Of a stretch of DNA of 18,959 nt, positions 1-8,445 are shown one piece after another. The notes under the pieces are model-generated. The model saw only the letters and a list, made by a program, of their open reading frames with translations. It did not search any database and was not told the DNA's origin. The stretch is from Magnetococcales bacterium (GTDB lineage: Bacteria; Pseudomonadota; Magnetococcia; Magnetococcales; Magnetaquicoccaceae), in the NCBI GenBank assembly GCA_015228895.1, contig JADGCR010000016.1:1-18959 (forward strand), in the 5' to 3' direction. A program made the translations under genes and the position numbers. Position 1 is the first letter of the stretch, and each line of letters begins with the position of its first letter.

Positions 1-735
1 ATGAAGCCGGGCAGTGTGATTGTTGACTTGGCTGCTGAGATGGGTGGCAACTGCGAGCTGACCGTGCCTCATGAGGTGGCGGTGCGCCATGGGGTGACGA
101 TTATCGGCTATGCGGATCTGCCCAGCCGTCTGGCGCGCCAATCCAGCCAGCTTTATTCCACCAACCTGGTGCGTCTGATGGAGGAGTTGTGTCGCACCAA
201 GGATGGGGTGATCAATGTCAACATGGAGGATGAGGTGATCCGTGGCGCCACGGTCATCAAGGAGGGCGCCATCACCTGGCCTCCTCCGGCTCCCAAGCTC
301 TCCGCGGCCCCCCCGAAACCCGCCGCCAAACCCGCGGCGGCCCCCGCGGCCAAGCATGGAGGCGGCCACGGTTCCGCCGGGGAACCGGCGGACAACGCCA
401 GCGTGCTGCGGATCGGCCTCATCGCCGCGACGCTCTTCGCCCTGGTGGGGGTCTCCGCCCCACCCGCCTTTTTGGGCCATTTCACCGTTTTCGTCCTGGC
501 CTGTTTCGTGGGTTACATGGTGATCTGGAACGTCACGCCGGCGTTGCACACCCCTCTCATGAGCGTCACCAACGCCATCAGCAGCATCATCGTGATCGGC
601 GCGCTGATTCAAATCGCCGCACCCGGCAAGGTGGTCACCATCCTGGCCTGGCTGGCCATTGTGCTCACCGCGGTCAACATGCTGGGCGGTTTTTGGGTTA
701 CACAGCGCATGCTGCGCATGTTTCAGAAAAATTAA
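1..735 (+). CDS. pntA: NAD(P) transhydrogenase subunit alpha, C-terminal part (5' truncated)
   Basis: PntA carries the NAD(H)-binding domain and part of the membrane domain of the proton-translocating transhydrogenase, which uses proton-motive force to reduce NADP+ with NADH at the inner membrane. The 244 visible residues match the second half of E. coli PntA closely: an opening [19 protein letters not shown] segment, then TDLP-like and [11 protein letters not shown] blocks, an Ala/Pro/Lys-rich linker (about residues 95-130), and a membrane part with [34 protein letters not shown] and a [16 protein letters not shown] end. E. coli PntA is about 510 residues, so the ATG at base 1 is almost certainly an internal methionine and the gene begins upstream of the window. 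The subunit is the fused (single alpha) type, not the split alpha1/alpha2 type. It lies 13 nt before pntB in the same operon. Confidence 0.95.
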   Translation: MKPGSVIVDLAAEMGGNCELTVPHEVAVRHGVTIIGYADLPSRLARQSSQLYSTNLVRLMEELCRTKDGVINVNMEDEVIRGATVIKEGAITWPPPAPKLSAAPPKPAAKPAAAPAAKHGGGHGSAGEPADNASVLRIGLIAATLFALVGVSAPPAFLGHFTVFVLACFVGYMVIWNVTPALHTPLMSVTNAISSIIVIGALIQIAAPGKVVTILAWLAIVLTAVNMLGGFWVTQRMLRMFQKN

Positions 736-748
736 GGGAGAGTGACCC

Positions 749-2164
749 ATGAACCAAGGTTTGATGACCGTTTCCTATATCGGCGCCACCATTCTGTTCA
801 TCCTGAGCCTGGGTGGACTCAGCAATCCCGAGACCGCGCGCCGTGGCAACCTGTTTGGCATCATCGGCATGACCGTGGCGGTTCTGGCCACGCTGATGGG
901 GCCGCGTCTTTCCGGGGCCTCCAACCTGGCCATGGTGCTGGCGGCCATGGCCATCGGCGGCTCGGTGGGCATCTTCGCCGCCATTCGGGTCAAAATGACC
1001 GAAATGCCGGAACTGGTCGCCCTGATGCACAGCCTGGTGGGTATGGCCGCCGTGCTGGTGGGGTATGCCAACTATTTCGATCCCAGCACCGTCCTGACCG
1101 GCACCGAGAAGACCATCCATGAAGTCGAGATTTATGTGGGCATTCTGATCGGTGCCGTCACCTTCTCCGGTTCCATCGTCGCCTTTGGCAAGCTGGCCGG
1201 AAAAATCGGTGGCGCGCCCCTGACCCTGCCGGGCCGTCATCAGTTCAATTTCGGTCTGCTGATCGTCACCGTGCTGCTGGGCAAGTGGTTTCTGCAGGCC
1301 CACAACATCGACGAGGGGCTGCAACCCCTGCTCTACATGACCATCATCGCCCTGATTTTCGGGGTGCACATGGTGATGGCCATCGGTGGCGCGGACATGC
1401 CGGTGGTGGTCTCCATGCTGAACAGCTACTCCGGCTGGGCGGCTGCGGCCACCGGTTTCATGTTGTCCAACGACCTGTTGATCGTGGTGGGCGCCCTGGT
1501 GGGCTCTTCGGGCGCCATTCTGAGCTATATCATGTGCAAAGCCATGAACCGGAAATTCTTCGCGGTGATCGGCGGTGGATTTGGCACGGCCGGGGGTTCC
1601 TCGTCCAAGACGGCGGCGGCCCCCGCCGGTGAAGTGGTTGCGGTGAACTCCCTGGAGACCGCCGAATTGCTGCGCGAAGCCAAGAACGTCATCATCATTC
1701 CCGGTTATGGCATGGCCGTGGCGCAGGCCCAGCATACGGTGTATGAAATCACCAAACTGTTGCGGAGCAAAAACATCAACGTCCGTTTCGCCATCCACCC
1801 GGTGGCGGGTCGCATGCCCGGTCACATGAACGTGCTGCTGGCGGAAGCCAAGGTTCCCTATGACATCGTGATGGAAATGGATGAAATCAACGAGGATTTC
1901 CCCTCCACCGACGTCGCCATGGTGATCGGGGCCAACGACATCGTCAACCCCTCCGCCGAGGATGATCCCGACAGCCCCATCGCGGGCATGCCCGTGTTGC
2001 AAGCCTGGAAAGCCTCCACCTCCATCGTGATGAAGCGTTCCATGGCCTCCGGTTACGCCGGTGTGGACAATCCATTGTTCTACAAAGAGAACAACCGCAT
2101 GCTCTTCGGCGATGCCAAGAAAATGCTGGACGAAGTTCTCAACCACCTGCGCAGTGCCGCCTGA
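749..2164 (+). CDS. pntB: NAD(P) transhydrogenase subunit beta
   Basis: PntB supplies the remaining transmembrane helices and the NADP(H)-binding domain III of transhydrogenase; with PntA it couples proton entry to NADPH formation. The protein is 471 aa, close to the usual 460-480. Residues 1-260 are a series of hydrophobic segments. The C-terminal domain shows the family NADP-binding blocks [15 protein letters not shown] (about 311-325), [33 protein letters not shown] and a closing [20 protein letters not shown]. The ATG at 749 follows a GGGAG ribosome-binding site at 736-740 and lies 13 nt after the pntA stop, so translation is probably linked. The gene ends 19 nt from the 3' end of the convergent kup gene. 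No missing residues or frameshift are seen. Confidence 0.97.
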   Translation: MNQGLMTVSYIGATILFILSLGGLSNPETARRGNLFGIIGMTVAVLATLMGPRLSGASNLAMVLAAMAIGGSVGIFAAIRVKMTEMPELVALMHSLVGMAAVLVGYANYFDPSTVLTGTEKTIHEVEIYVGILIGAVTFSGSIVAFGKLAGKIGGAPLTLPGRHQFNFGLLIVTVLLGKWFLQAHNIDEGLQPLLYMTIIALIFGVHMVMAIGGADMPVVVSMLNSYSGWAAAATGFMLSNDLLIVVGALVGSSGAILSYIMCKAMNRKFFAVIGGGFGTAGGSSSKTAAAPAGEVVAVNSLETAELLREAKNVIIIPGYGMAVAQAQHTVYEITKLLRSKNINVRFAIHPVAGRMPGHMNVLLAEAKVPYDIVMEMDEINEDFPSTDVAMVIGANDIVNPSAEDDPDSPIAGMPVLQAWKASTSIVMKRSMASGYAGVDNPLFYKENNRMLFGDAKKMLDEVLNHLRSAA

Positions 2165-2180
2165 TTCATCCCGCCGTCTC

Positions 2181-2216
2181 GGGTCACTCCCCCTGCGCGT
2201 TTCCGGGGAGTGACCC
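2181..2216. terminator. Perfect 12-bp inverted repeat between convergent pntB and kup
   Basis: GGGTCACTCCCC (2181-2192) and GGGGAGTGACCC (2205-2216) are exact inverted copies around a 12-nt loop. The hairpin lies 17 nt after the pntB stop and includes the last codons and stop of kup on the other strand. No T-run follows on either side, so it is not a classical intrinsic terminator. It could still end transcription or protect 3' ends from both directions. The repeat is seen directly; its role is inferred. Confidence 0.5.
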
Positions 2217-4109
2217 ACCCAACAGAATATGCGTCCCCATATCCACCACCCGCTGGTGGGGCAGATTGAAGAATCTGGTGGGACTCTCCGCGTTGCGAAA
2301 CAGTTCCAGAAAGAATTTCAAGCGCCAGCGGGCCATCACCCCATGGTCGCCGGCCACGAACTCGGCCTTGCCCAGAAAGAAATAGGTATCCTCTTTTTGC
2401 AGGGTGGCCCTGTTGGCCAGACGGCAGCTGGCCAGAGCCTTGGGCACATCCACAATCTCCATGAAGCCGAAACGAAGCCGGACGCAGTGGTAGCCGTCGA
2501 GGAGAGGGATCACCTCGATCCGTTGCCCTTCGGGGACATAGGGGAGCGTCTCGGTCTGCACGCTCAGGAAGATGACCTGCCGATGCAGGGTCATGGTGAG
2601 TTGCAACAGCTGCACCAGGGCGGAAGGGGCCACCGCGAAATTCTGGGTCATGAAAATGGCGGTGCCGGGGACCCGGTTGAGGGTGGCGGGATCGAGTCGC
2701 CGCAAGAAGGGCTCCAGGGGAATTTCCGTCCTGCGCATGGCGTCGCGCACCAGCTTCCGTCCCTTGCGCCAGGTGGACATCAAGAAGAAAATCCCCCCTC
2801 CCATCAGCAGGGAGAACCACCCCCCATCCAGGATCTTGAGGAGATTGGCGCCGAAGAAGACCAGATCCATCGTCAGGAAAAGCAGCAGCAAGGGAATGGT
2901 CCGCCACCAGCTCCAGGCGAAGAGCCGGCGCAGCACGATGCCGAAAGCCAGGGAGGTCACGGCGATCATGGTGCCGGTGACGGAGATGCCGTAGGCCGCC
3001 GCCAGATTGGCGGAACTCCTGAAGCCGATCACCAGGGCCACCACCGCGAGCAGCAACAGCCAGTTGGTGACCGGCACATAGATCTGTCCGATCTCCGAGG
3101 AAGAGGTATGGATCACCCGCAAACGGGGCAGAAAACCCAGTTGCATGGCCTGCCGGGTGGCGGAAAAAGCCCCGGAGATCATGGCCTGGGAGGCGATGAT
3201 CGTGGCGGCGGTGGCCAGCAGGACCATGGGCGGCAGGCCCCATTCCGGCACGCTCAGATAGAAGGGATTCACCGCCGTGGCCGGATCCCCCAGGATCAGG
3301 GCGCCCTGTCCCAGGTAGTTCAGGATCAGGGCGGGGAAGACGAAGATCCCCCAGGACCAGTTGATCGCCGACTTGCCAAAATGGCCCATATCCGCATACA
3401 GGGCTTCGGCCCCCGTCACGGCGAGAAAAACCGACCCCATCACCATGAAGGTGTTGCCGTTGTCCGCCCCGAAGAGAAAGCGGAGTCCGTGGAGGGGATT
3501 CAAGGCGCCCAGTATGGCCGGCTGGTGCAGAATCTCCTTGAGGCCCACCAGGGCGATGGCCAAAAACCACAGCACGCACACCGGTCCGAAAAGACGGCCC
3601 ATGGTGGCGGTCCCCTTGCTCTGAAAGAAGAACAGCAGAAACAGCACCGACAGGGTGATGGGGATCACATAGGGTTTGAAGGCGGGGGTGACCACCTCCA
3701 GCCCTTCCACCGCCGAGAGCACTGAAATCGCCGGAGTGATCGCCCCATCCCCGAAAAAGAGCGCCACCCCGATCATGCCGACGATCATGATGGCGTGCTG
3801 CATGCGTGCGCTCTCCCGGGTGAACTGCCTGGCCAGGGCCACCAGCACCAGATTGCCCCCCTCCCCCTGATGATCGGCGCGCATGATGAAAAACTGGTAC
3901 TTGACCGTCAGCACCAGAAACAGGGTCCAGAGAATCAGGGAGATGACGCCCAGCACATGGTCCGGGGTGGGGGTGACCCCGTGCGCCCCGCCCAAGGCCT
4001 CCTTCACGGCATAGAGGGGGCTGGTGCCGATGTCCCCGAACACCACCCCAATGGCACCCAGCATCAAAGTGAAATCATGTTTCCTGGTGTATTGCCCTGA
4101 CATTTTCAT
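2184..4109 (-). CDS. kup: Kup-family potassium uptake protein (K+/H+ symporter)
   Basis: Kup/HAK/KUP proteins import K+ with protons across the inner membrane. The 641-aa product has the family N-terminus LGAIGVVFGDIGTSPLYAVKE (about residues 13-33), the DHQGEGG loop, GVALFFGDGAITPAISVLS, TGAEALYADMGHFGK, SATRQAMQLGFLPRLRVIHTS and some twelve hydrophobic helices in the first 430 residues, followed by a roughly 200-residue cytoplasmic C-terminal domain. Length is normal for bacterial Kup (about 620-670). The open frame extends further upstream, but the ATG at 4109 has GGAAG five bases before it and gives the usual short N-terminus; an alternative ATG lies two codons later at 4103. The gene stands alone, convergent with pntB. 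A TTGACT (4177-4172) could be a -35 box, but no good -10 follows. Confidence 0.95.
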   Translation of the reverse strand: MKMSGQYTRKHDFTLMLGAIGVVFGDIGTSPLYAVKEALGGAHGVTPTPDHVLGVISLILWTLFLVLTVKYQFFIMRADHQGEGGNLVLVALARQFTRESARMQHAIMIVGMIGVALFFGDGAITPAISVLSAVEGLEVVTPAFKPYVIPITLSVLFLLFFFQSKGTATMGRLFGPVCVLWFLAIALVGLKEILHQPAILGALNPLHGLRFLFGADNGNTFMVMGSVFLAVTGAEALYADMGHFGKSAINWSWGIFVFPALILNYLGQGALILGDPATAVNPFYLSVPEWGLPPMVLLATAATIIASQAMISGAFSATRQAMQLGFLPRLRVIHTSSSEIGQIYVPVTNWLLLLAVVALVIGFRSSANLAAAYGISVTGTMIAVTSLAFGIVLRRLFAWSWWRTIPLLLLFLTMDLVFFGANLLKILDGGWFSLLMGGGIFFLMSTWRKGRKLVRDAMRRTEIPLEPFLRRLDPATLNRVPGTAIFMTQNFAVAPSALVQLLQLTMTLHRQVIFLSVQTETLPYVPEGQRIEVIPLLDGYHCVRLRFGFMEIVDVPKALASCRLANRATLQKEDTYFFLGKAEFVAGDHGVMARWRLKFFLELFRNAESPTRFFNLPHQRVVDMGTHILLGGSLPGNAQGE

Positions 4110-4151
4110 TGTCTTCCGGGTATCGACGGGAGGTTTGCCTGTTGGGACAAC

Positions 4152-4410
4152 ATGTCTCTTTTTGGCAAAAAAGTCAAAGGAAAATAAACGTTTTTTCATC
4201 GAGGATGTCCACCAGTTGCAGCAGATTCGCGCCAATTTTCTTTATGGCGCACCGATTCACATCATGTTTGAAACCAGTGCCCTGGAACGTCATGACACCA
4301 ACTACCGTCTGCCCATGATCAAGCTGTATAACCGGGACGGTTCACCTGGTGACAACAACGCGCGCTCCACCTTGCGCGAGATGATTCACCGGCGCGTTCC
4401 ACCTCAATGA
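4152..4410 (+). pseudogene. Frameshifted N-terminal fragment of an unrecognised protein
   Basis: The ATG at 4152 starts MSLFGKKVKGK and stops at 4187. Moving by one base at the A-run at 4167-4172 opens a second frame that reads MSLFGKKSKENKRFFIEDV and continues through QLQQIRANFLYGAPIHIMFETSALERHD to a TGA at 4408-4410. The joined reading looks like a natural N-terminus, which suggests that one A was added to the A-run. The IR...GAPIHIMFETSA...RLPMIKLY pattern loosely resembles the N-terminal domain of YcgR/PilZ-type proteins, but I cannot confirm that. The fragment diverges from kup (43 nt apart) and runs directly into a TPR remnant. It could instead be chance open frame, or the extra A could be a sequencing error. 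Confidence 0.35.
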
Positions 4411-4629
4411 TACGAGGAAGAAATCCCGGTCTGCGAGCAACTCGGCGACATCCGGGAACGCGCCATCACCATGGGCCGAATCGCGGACAGTCTTCAGGCG
4501 CGCGGACAACTCGACGAGGCGCTGCGCATTTACCAGGAGGAGTCTCTCCCGGTTCTGGAACGACTGGGTGACATCCTCGCTCTCGCCATCGTCAAAAAAA
4601 GAATCGCCGATCTTTCCGGCCAGCCGTAA
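4411..4629 (+). pseudogene. Remnant of a tetratricopeptide-repeat protein
   Basis: Immediately after the in-frame TGA at 4408-4410, 72 codons read as about one and a half TPR units: YEEEIPVCEQLGDIRERAIT, then GRIADSLQARGQLDEALRIY, then an EES-LPVLERLGD-LALAIVKKRIADLSGQP end with TAA at 4627-4629. The ~40-residue spacing of the two [L/V]...E[QR]LGDI..RA....RIAD blocks is typical of long TPR arrays in which each unit ends in EALRIYQEE-like sequence. There is no start codon before ATG 4471, which would give only 52 aa, so this is best read as the 3' end of a lost TPR gene. It ends 5 bases before the 3' end of the peptidase gene on the opposite strand. Confidence 0.5.
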
Positions 4630-4634
4630 AGCCG

Positions 4635-5585
4635 TCAGCCACGCTTCCGCAACTGGCGCAACTCCTCCAGCTTTTGCAGTTCGAACCGGGTGAGGGGTTG
4701 GGCGTTTTCCGGGGTGGGGTCGTGAAAATAGACGCGCAACAGGCGCAGGCGCTCGATCTCCTCCGGGGTGAGTTTCGGTTCTCCGGGACGAATGACCAGC
4801 AGATTGGCGGCAATCCGCACCAGCTTCTCCCGGACCGGAAATTCCCGGTAGGAGGGCATCCGCAGGGGACCATAGGGGCCAAAAGCTCCACCCTGGACCA
4901 CCCGGGGCAAAGCGTCCTTTGACCCGACACCCACCCCGGCGCTTTTGGCCAGGCTCCCCCCGCTCCAACCCGCCCACACCACGGGCCGGTTCGCGTCCCG
5001 GTACTGGTCCAGCACCACCACCTGCCCGTCGGGGGTGCGCTTCGGGGAGTCCAGAATGAAAATTTTATCTTGCCATTGCGCCACCAGTATCACATGATAG
5101 ATCCGATTTTGTCCCTGCGGGGCCAACGTGATCATGCGCATCCGGTTTTCCGGGAAACCGCTCTCCCGCAACAGCAGCAACTTGGCGATGGCATAATCCT
5201 CGCAATCCCCACCACTCCGGTAGGCGTCGAAGGGTGGCTTCCAGATGTTGTCCGGATCGTTTTGATAGGCAATGCGTTGATTGACGAGTTCCTGGGCGGC
5301 GCGCAACTTCGCCACCATCGGCAACTCCTGGAGCGCGAGCAGATCCCCCGCCCAGAGAGCGGGTTTGCGTTGGGCGTGCAGCGAGAAGGCGTGGTCCAGC
5401 TTTGCGCTGCGACCGGAGCGATCCTCCTGCGGGATTGCCTCCCGAAAGAGTGGCATGGACAGCAGACCGTCTGGCTCCATGGCCTGGGCGACAGGGACGA
5501 CGCCAACCACCCACACCAGCACGCTCAAACACCAACCATCCATGACAACACTGGAAAAAAAATACCGGCGCGTACGTTGTTTCAT
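4635..5585 (-). CDS. Secreted transglutaminase-like cysteine peptidase (LapG/BTLCP, peptidase C93 family)
   Basis: The 316-aa product begins with a basic and hydrophobic stretch ending in VPVAQA (about residue 35), a signal peptide that sends it to the periplasm. The family core follows: N-x-R-I-A-Y and DPDNIWKPPFDA, then GGDCEDYAIAK with the catalytic Cys near residue 128, YHVILVA with His near 164, and ILDSPK with Asp near 179. In LapG such enzymes cleave the N-terminus of a large surface adhesin and so release biofilm cells, under control of the c-di-GMP receptor LapD. Neither LapD nor an adhesin is in this window, so that role is only inferred. A C-terminal extension of about 100 residues (charged helix LTPEEIERLRLLRVYF and LQKLEELRQL) follows the core. 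The start is ATG 5585, preceded by an in-frame GTG at 5588; ATG 5543 would also keep the signal peptide. A TTGACA lies at 5621-5616 upstream. Confidence 0.85.
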   Translation of the reverse strand: MKQRTRRYFFSSVVMDGWCLSVLVWVVGVVPVAQAMEPDGLLSMPLFREAIPQEDRSGRSAKLDHAFSLHAQRKPALWAGDLLALQELPMVAKLRAAQELVNQRIAYQNDPDNIWKPPFDAYRSGGDCEDYAIAKLLLLRESGFPENRMRMITLAPQGQNRIYHVILVAQWQDKIFILDSPKRTPDGQVVVLDQYRDANRPVVWAGWSGGSLAKSAGVGVGSKDALPRVVQGGAFGPYGPLRMPSYREFPVREKLVRIAANLLVIRPGEPKLTPEEIERLRLLRVYFHDPTPENAQPLTRFELQKLEELRQLRKRG

Positions 5586-5656
5586 CACTCATTCATTTCT
5601 CATCCAGACCCCGTTTGTCAAGAGCAGCCATTTTGCCCCAGCACATGGAGAAACCG

Positions 5657-6061
5657 ATGCAACACAACCATGATCCACTCGGCACGACATCCCGTCATTC
5701 CAAAAATTCGGGTTTCAACTACAGCATCACCATGGACTTCGAGACGGTCCAGCTCCCCCCCTTCAAGGACATCCTGGTCCTGGCCAGAAAATGTCCGGTG
5801 GGCATGGTTGGCATCACCAAGTGCATGGGACTGATGACCCCGGATGGTTTCGACCTGATCGAAATCGAGGATGAAAACGTGGAAGCCATTCTGATCAACC
5901 GGCAGATCACCAGGCGCTTTCCCGTCGCCAAAGTCATCGAAATCCTCAAGGCGAAAGTTTTTCCCACCATCTCCCAGGGAGAGATCGTCCGGATCAATTT
6001 CCACATCAAGATCATGTATGATCGCCTGGAGGGATTCCTGGAGTTGGGGGATGAAGATTGA
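5657..6061 (+). CDS. Conserved-looking hypothetical protein, 134 aa, coupled to a CBS hybrid kinase
   Basis: I do not recognise this protein. The ATG at 5657 follows GGAG (5647-5650) at good spacing, which selects it over in-frame ATGs at 5615 and 5645. The product is soluble, without signal peptide or membrane segment. After a polar, His/Ser-rich start of about 25 residues it has a compact acidic region with ETVQLPPFKDILVLARKCP (about 32-50), GITKCMGLMTPDGFDLIEIE, a basic NRQITRRFPVAKVIEILKAK helix and an acidic LEGFLELGDED end. Two cysteines (in ARKCP and TKCMG) might be functional, but no known metal motif is seen. Its stop overlaps the next gene by 11 nt, so it is probably co-translated with the kinase and may be a partner or modulator of its CBS input. 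That role is inferred only from position. Confidence 0.75.
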   Translation: MQHNHDPLGTTSRHSKNSGFNYSITMDFETVQLPPFKDILVLARKCPVGMVGITKCMGLMTPDGFDLIEIEDENVEAILINRQITRRFPVAKVIEILKAKVFPTISQGEIVRINFHIKIMYDRLEGFLELGDED

Positions 6062-8027
6062 GCCGTTGATCTGGCAGGAGTGCCCGACGGTCGATGCCTT
6101 CGCGGGGATCGACAGCGTGGAAAAGGACCTGCTGCAATTCGGATTTCTGGTGGTGGTCAAGGAGGGTCAGTTTCACGGTCTGCTGGTGGCCGACGATATC
6201 ATCGAGAAACAGCACAACCTGGTGATCGACTGCCTGCGGGTGAAACCGGTTGTGGACCAGGACGAGGAGATCCAACAGGCTTTCGGTCTGATGAAGACCC
6301 ACCGTCTGTCTCTGCTGCCCGTGGTGACCCGAGGGGTTTTCCAGGGGGTCATCACCCAGACGGCGATCATCGATTATTTTTCCCGGCAGGGTGCGGCGTT
6401 CGAACAGCAAATCGCCAGCCATCTCCAGGAGTTGATGCAGCTCAACGCCCAACTGCGGGCGGAAATCGTGGACCGGAAACAGGCGGAAGAGCAGGCCAAG
6501 GCCGCCAATCGGGCCAAGACCACCTTTCTGGCCAACATCAGCCATGAAATCCGCACCCCGTTGCACATCGTCATCGGCTTCAGCCAGATCCTGGAGGAGC
6601 GGGTGGCCAGCATGACCCAGGAACAGGTGATCGATCAACTGCACAAGATCCAGTCGGCGGGCCATCATCTGCTGACGCTCATCAGTCAGATCCTGGACCT
6701 CTCCATGGCGGAAGCCAATCACATCAAGATCTACGCGGAGCCCCTCTCCATCGGCCACATGCTGGAAACCCTGGTCGCCTTGTTCCAGCACGAGGCCCGC
6801 AAGAAGGGGAACCGCATCGAACACACCAGCGATCCCCAGATCGGCATGGTGCTGGCCGACTCCCTGCGCTTGCGGCAGGTGCTGATGAACCTGATGTCCA
6901 ACGCCAACAAATTCACCGAAAACGGTGAAATCTCCCTGCGCGCCCAACTGGCTGGCGAAGAGAACGGACGACAGCGCATCACCTTCTTTGTGGAGGACAC
7001 GGGTCTGGGGATTCCCGCCCCGGAGCTCGCCACCCTGTTCGAACCGTTCAGCCAGGGCAATGACGCCCTGGTGCGGGGCCATGGGGGAATCGGACTCGGC
7101 CTGGCGATCAGCAAGCGTCTGGTGGAACGGATGGGTGGGGAGATCCATCTGGAGAGCCACCCCCAGGAAGGGAGTCTCTTCTGGTTCACCCTGGCGTTGG
7201 AAGCGTTGTCCCACGAGCCGGGACAGGCCATCCGTCATCCTGTCAGAGCGGCGGTGGCCAAAGCCGACATCCTGTTGATCGAGGACGACGCCTTGAGCCG
7301 CATGATGCTTGAGGATCTGTTGGCCCTCGACGGACACCGGGTCGTCGCGGTGGAACATGCCCGCGAGGCGTTCGAAAGGATGGTTCAGGAGCGTTTCGAT
7401 TTGATTCTGACCGATTTGCGCCTGCCCGACATCGACGGGATGGAGATCATTCAGCGCATTCGCGCCCTGCCCGATGCGGAGGTGTCCGCCACGCCCATTC
7501 TGGTGCTCACCGCGGACGCGCTCCCGGAACGGTTGCAAGCCTGTCTGAAGGCGGGCGCCAACGGGATCATGACCAAGCCCATGGAACTCCCCCGGCTGCG
7601 GGACGCCATGGCGCGCATCCAGGCGGGAGAGACCTTCGCCGACTCCCGGCAAACGGGCCAGGTCCCGCATCAAGGCGGACACACCGCGCTGCTGGACACG
7701 GAGGTGTTGTCACGGGCGCTTCAATCCCTTGGCCGGCAGCGGGTGATGCGCATTTGCGCGCAGTTTCCCGCGGCCAGCCGCAAGACCATCCAGGACATGG
7801 AACAGGCGCTGCGCGACCAGGATCATGCGGCCCTCTCCCTGACGGCCCATCGTTTCACCGGCAGCGCCGCCCACTTGGGCATGGGTCTGCTGGTCTCCCT
7901 GGCCCACGAGATCGAGGAGCAGTCCCGTCTCCGGATCGTCCCGACCACCACCCGGCTGGTGCGACGATTCAAGCAGGCGGTCTGCGACTCGCAGGAGCAG
8001 CTGGACCTCTGGATCGGCACCTCCTGA
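6051..8027 (+). CDS. Soluble hybrid sensor histidine kinase: CBS pair - HisKA - HATPase - REC - Hpt
   Basis: A 658-aa complete phosphorelay in one chain, with no transmembrane segment. Residues 1-112 look like a CBS-domain pair (FGFLVVVKEGQFHGLLVADDI and HRLSLLPVVTRGVFQGVIT), a module that in other proteins often binds adenine nucleotides. A helical linker (115-155) leads to HisKA with FLANISHEIRTP (His165). The ATPase domain has an N box at LMSNANKF (281-288), EDTGLG (315-320) and GHGGIGLGLA (343-352). The receiver has acidic residues E411-D413, phospho-acceptor Asp455 in LTDLRLPD and Lys509. The Hpt domain has AHRFTGSAAHLG with His600. The ATG at 6051 follows GGGGG and overlaps the upstream gene by 11 nt. 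The output regulator is not in the window; the Hpt presumably passes phosphate to a separate response regulator. Confidence 0.92.
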   Translation: MKIEPLIWQECPTVDAFAGIDSVEKDLLQFGFLVVVKEGQFHGLLVADDIIEKQHNLVIDCLRVKPVVDQDEEIQQAFGLMKTHRLSLLPVVTRGVFQGVITQTAIIDYFSRQGAAFEQQIASHLQELMQLNAQLRAEIVDRKQAEEQAKAANRAKTTFLANISHEIRTPLHIVIGFSQILEERVASMTQEQVIDQLHKIQSAGHHLLTLISQILDLSMAEANHIKIYAEPLSIGHMLETLVALFQHEARKKGNRIEHTSDPQIGMVLADSLRLRQVLMNLMSNANKFTENGEISLRAQLAGEENGRQRITFFVEDTGLGIPAPELATLFEPFSQGNDALVRGHGGIGLGLAISKRLVERMGGEIHLESHPQEGSLFWFTLALEALSHEPGQAIRHPVRAAVAKADILLIEDDALSRMMLEDLLALDGHRVVAVEHAREAFERMVQERFDLILTDLRLPDIDGMEIIQRIRALPDAEVSATPILVLTADALPERLQACLKAGANGIMTKPMELPRLRDAMARIQAGETFADSRQTGQVPHQGGHTALLDTEVLSRALQSLGRQRVMRICAQFPAASRKTIQDMEQALRDQDHAALSLTAHRFTGSAAHLGMGLLVSLAHEIEEQSRLRIVPTTTRLVRRFKQAVCDSQEQLDLWIGTS

Positions 8028-8076
8028 TCCGTCATCATGACGACCACGACCCTTTGCGCGCCGGTGAGGCTTGATC

Positions 8077-8445
8077 ATGGAAAAACGTTTGTATTTCATT
8101 CTGGGTGACCTGCTGGCCTGTACCCTGCTGTCGGGGCTGGCCGCCCGGGTGGCTGGTCTGCTCCCGTCCACCTGGCCCATGCCGGTGGAGATGGTGGTGG
8201 GCATGGTGGTGGGCATGGCGGCGGCGATGGTGGCGCTGCCTCTGTTCCTGTTGTTTTTCGGCGCCCTGGAGGTGATGGTGCCGGTGATGCTGGGGAGCAT
8301 GGTGGCCAGCATGTTGCCATCCATGGTGCCGGGCTTGCGGAGCGACATGCCGGGGTTGTGGCTCTGGAGCGGGGGCGTCGGGGTCGCCGCCTGGCTGGTC
8401 ACCCGCGGGATGGACGATTGGATTCAGGGGAGAGAGGAGCCATGA
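8077..8445 (+). CDS. Small Met-rich inner-membrane protein of unknown function
   Basis: The 122-aa product has three to four hydrophobic stretches: ILGDLLACTLLSGLAARVAGL (about 8-28), a VVGMVVGMAAAMVALPLFLLFFGALEVMVPVMLG block (about 39-73), and SGGVGVAAWLVT near the C-terminus. About 13 of 122 residues are Met, many spaced three or four apart on predicted helices, and a 12-bp unit is tandemly repeated in the DNA at 8191-8214. I do not recognise a family. Start is ATG 8077, after GTGAGG (8063-8068); an in-frame TTG lies at 8071. The gene begins 49 nt after the kinase, and its TGA overlaps the methyltransferase ATG (8442-8445), so the two are translationally coupled. Met-rich helices occur in some metal-handling proteins, but nothing here proves that. 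Confidence 0.75.
   Translation: MEKRLYFILGDLLACTLLSGLAARVAGLLPSTWPMPVEMVVGMVVGMAAAMVALPLFLLFFGALEVMVPVMLGSMVASMLPSMVPGLRSDMPGLWLWSGGVGVAAWLVTRGMDDWIQGREEP

Noticed and set aside
698..2218. Long minus-strand open frame opposite pntB
   Set aside because: Shadow of pntB: Gly/His/Gln-rich translation typical of the antisense frame of GC-rich coding DNA.
4172..4177. TTGACT upstream of kup as a promoter -35 box
   Set aside because: No acceptable -10 hexamer lies 16-19 nt downstream on that strand.
4342..4977. Minus-strand open frame across the end of the peptidase and the TPR remnant
   Set aside because: Overlaps the peptidase in another frame and is antisense to the TPR remnant; no motif.
8191..8214. 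Tandem 12-bp repeat (two copies) as a possible microsatellite or phase-variable tract
   Set aside because: Only two copies and a multiple of three, inside a coding region; it explains the repeated VVGM residues and would not switch the frame.
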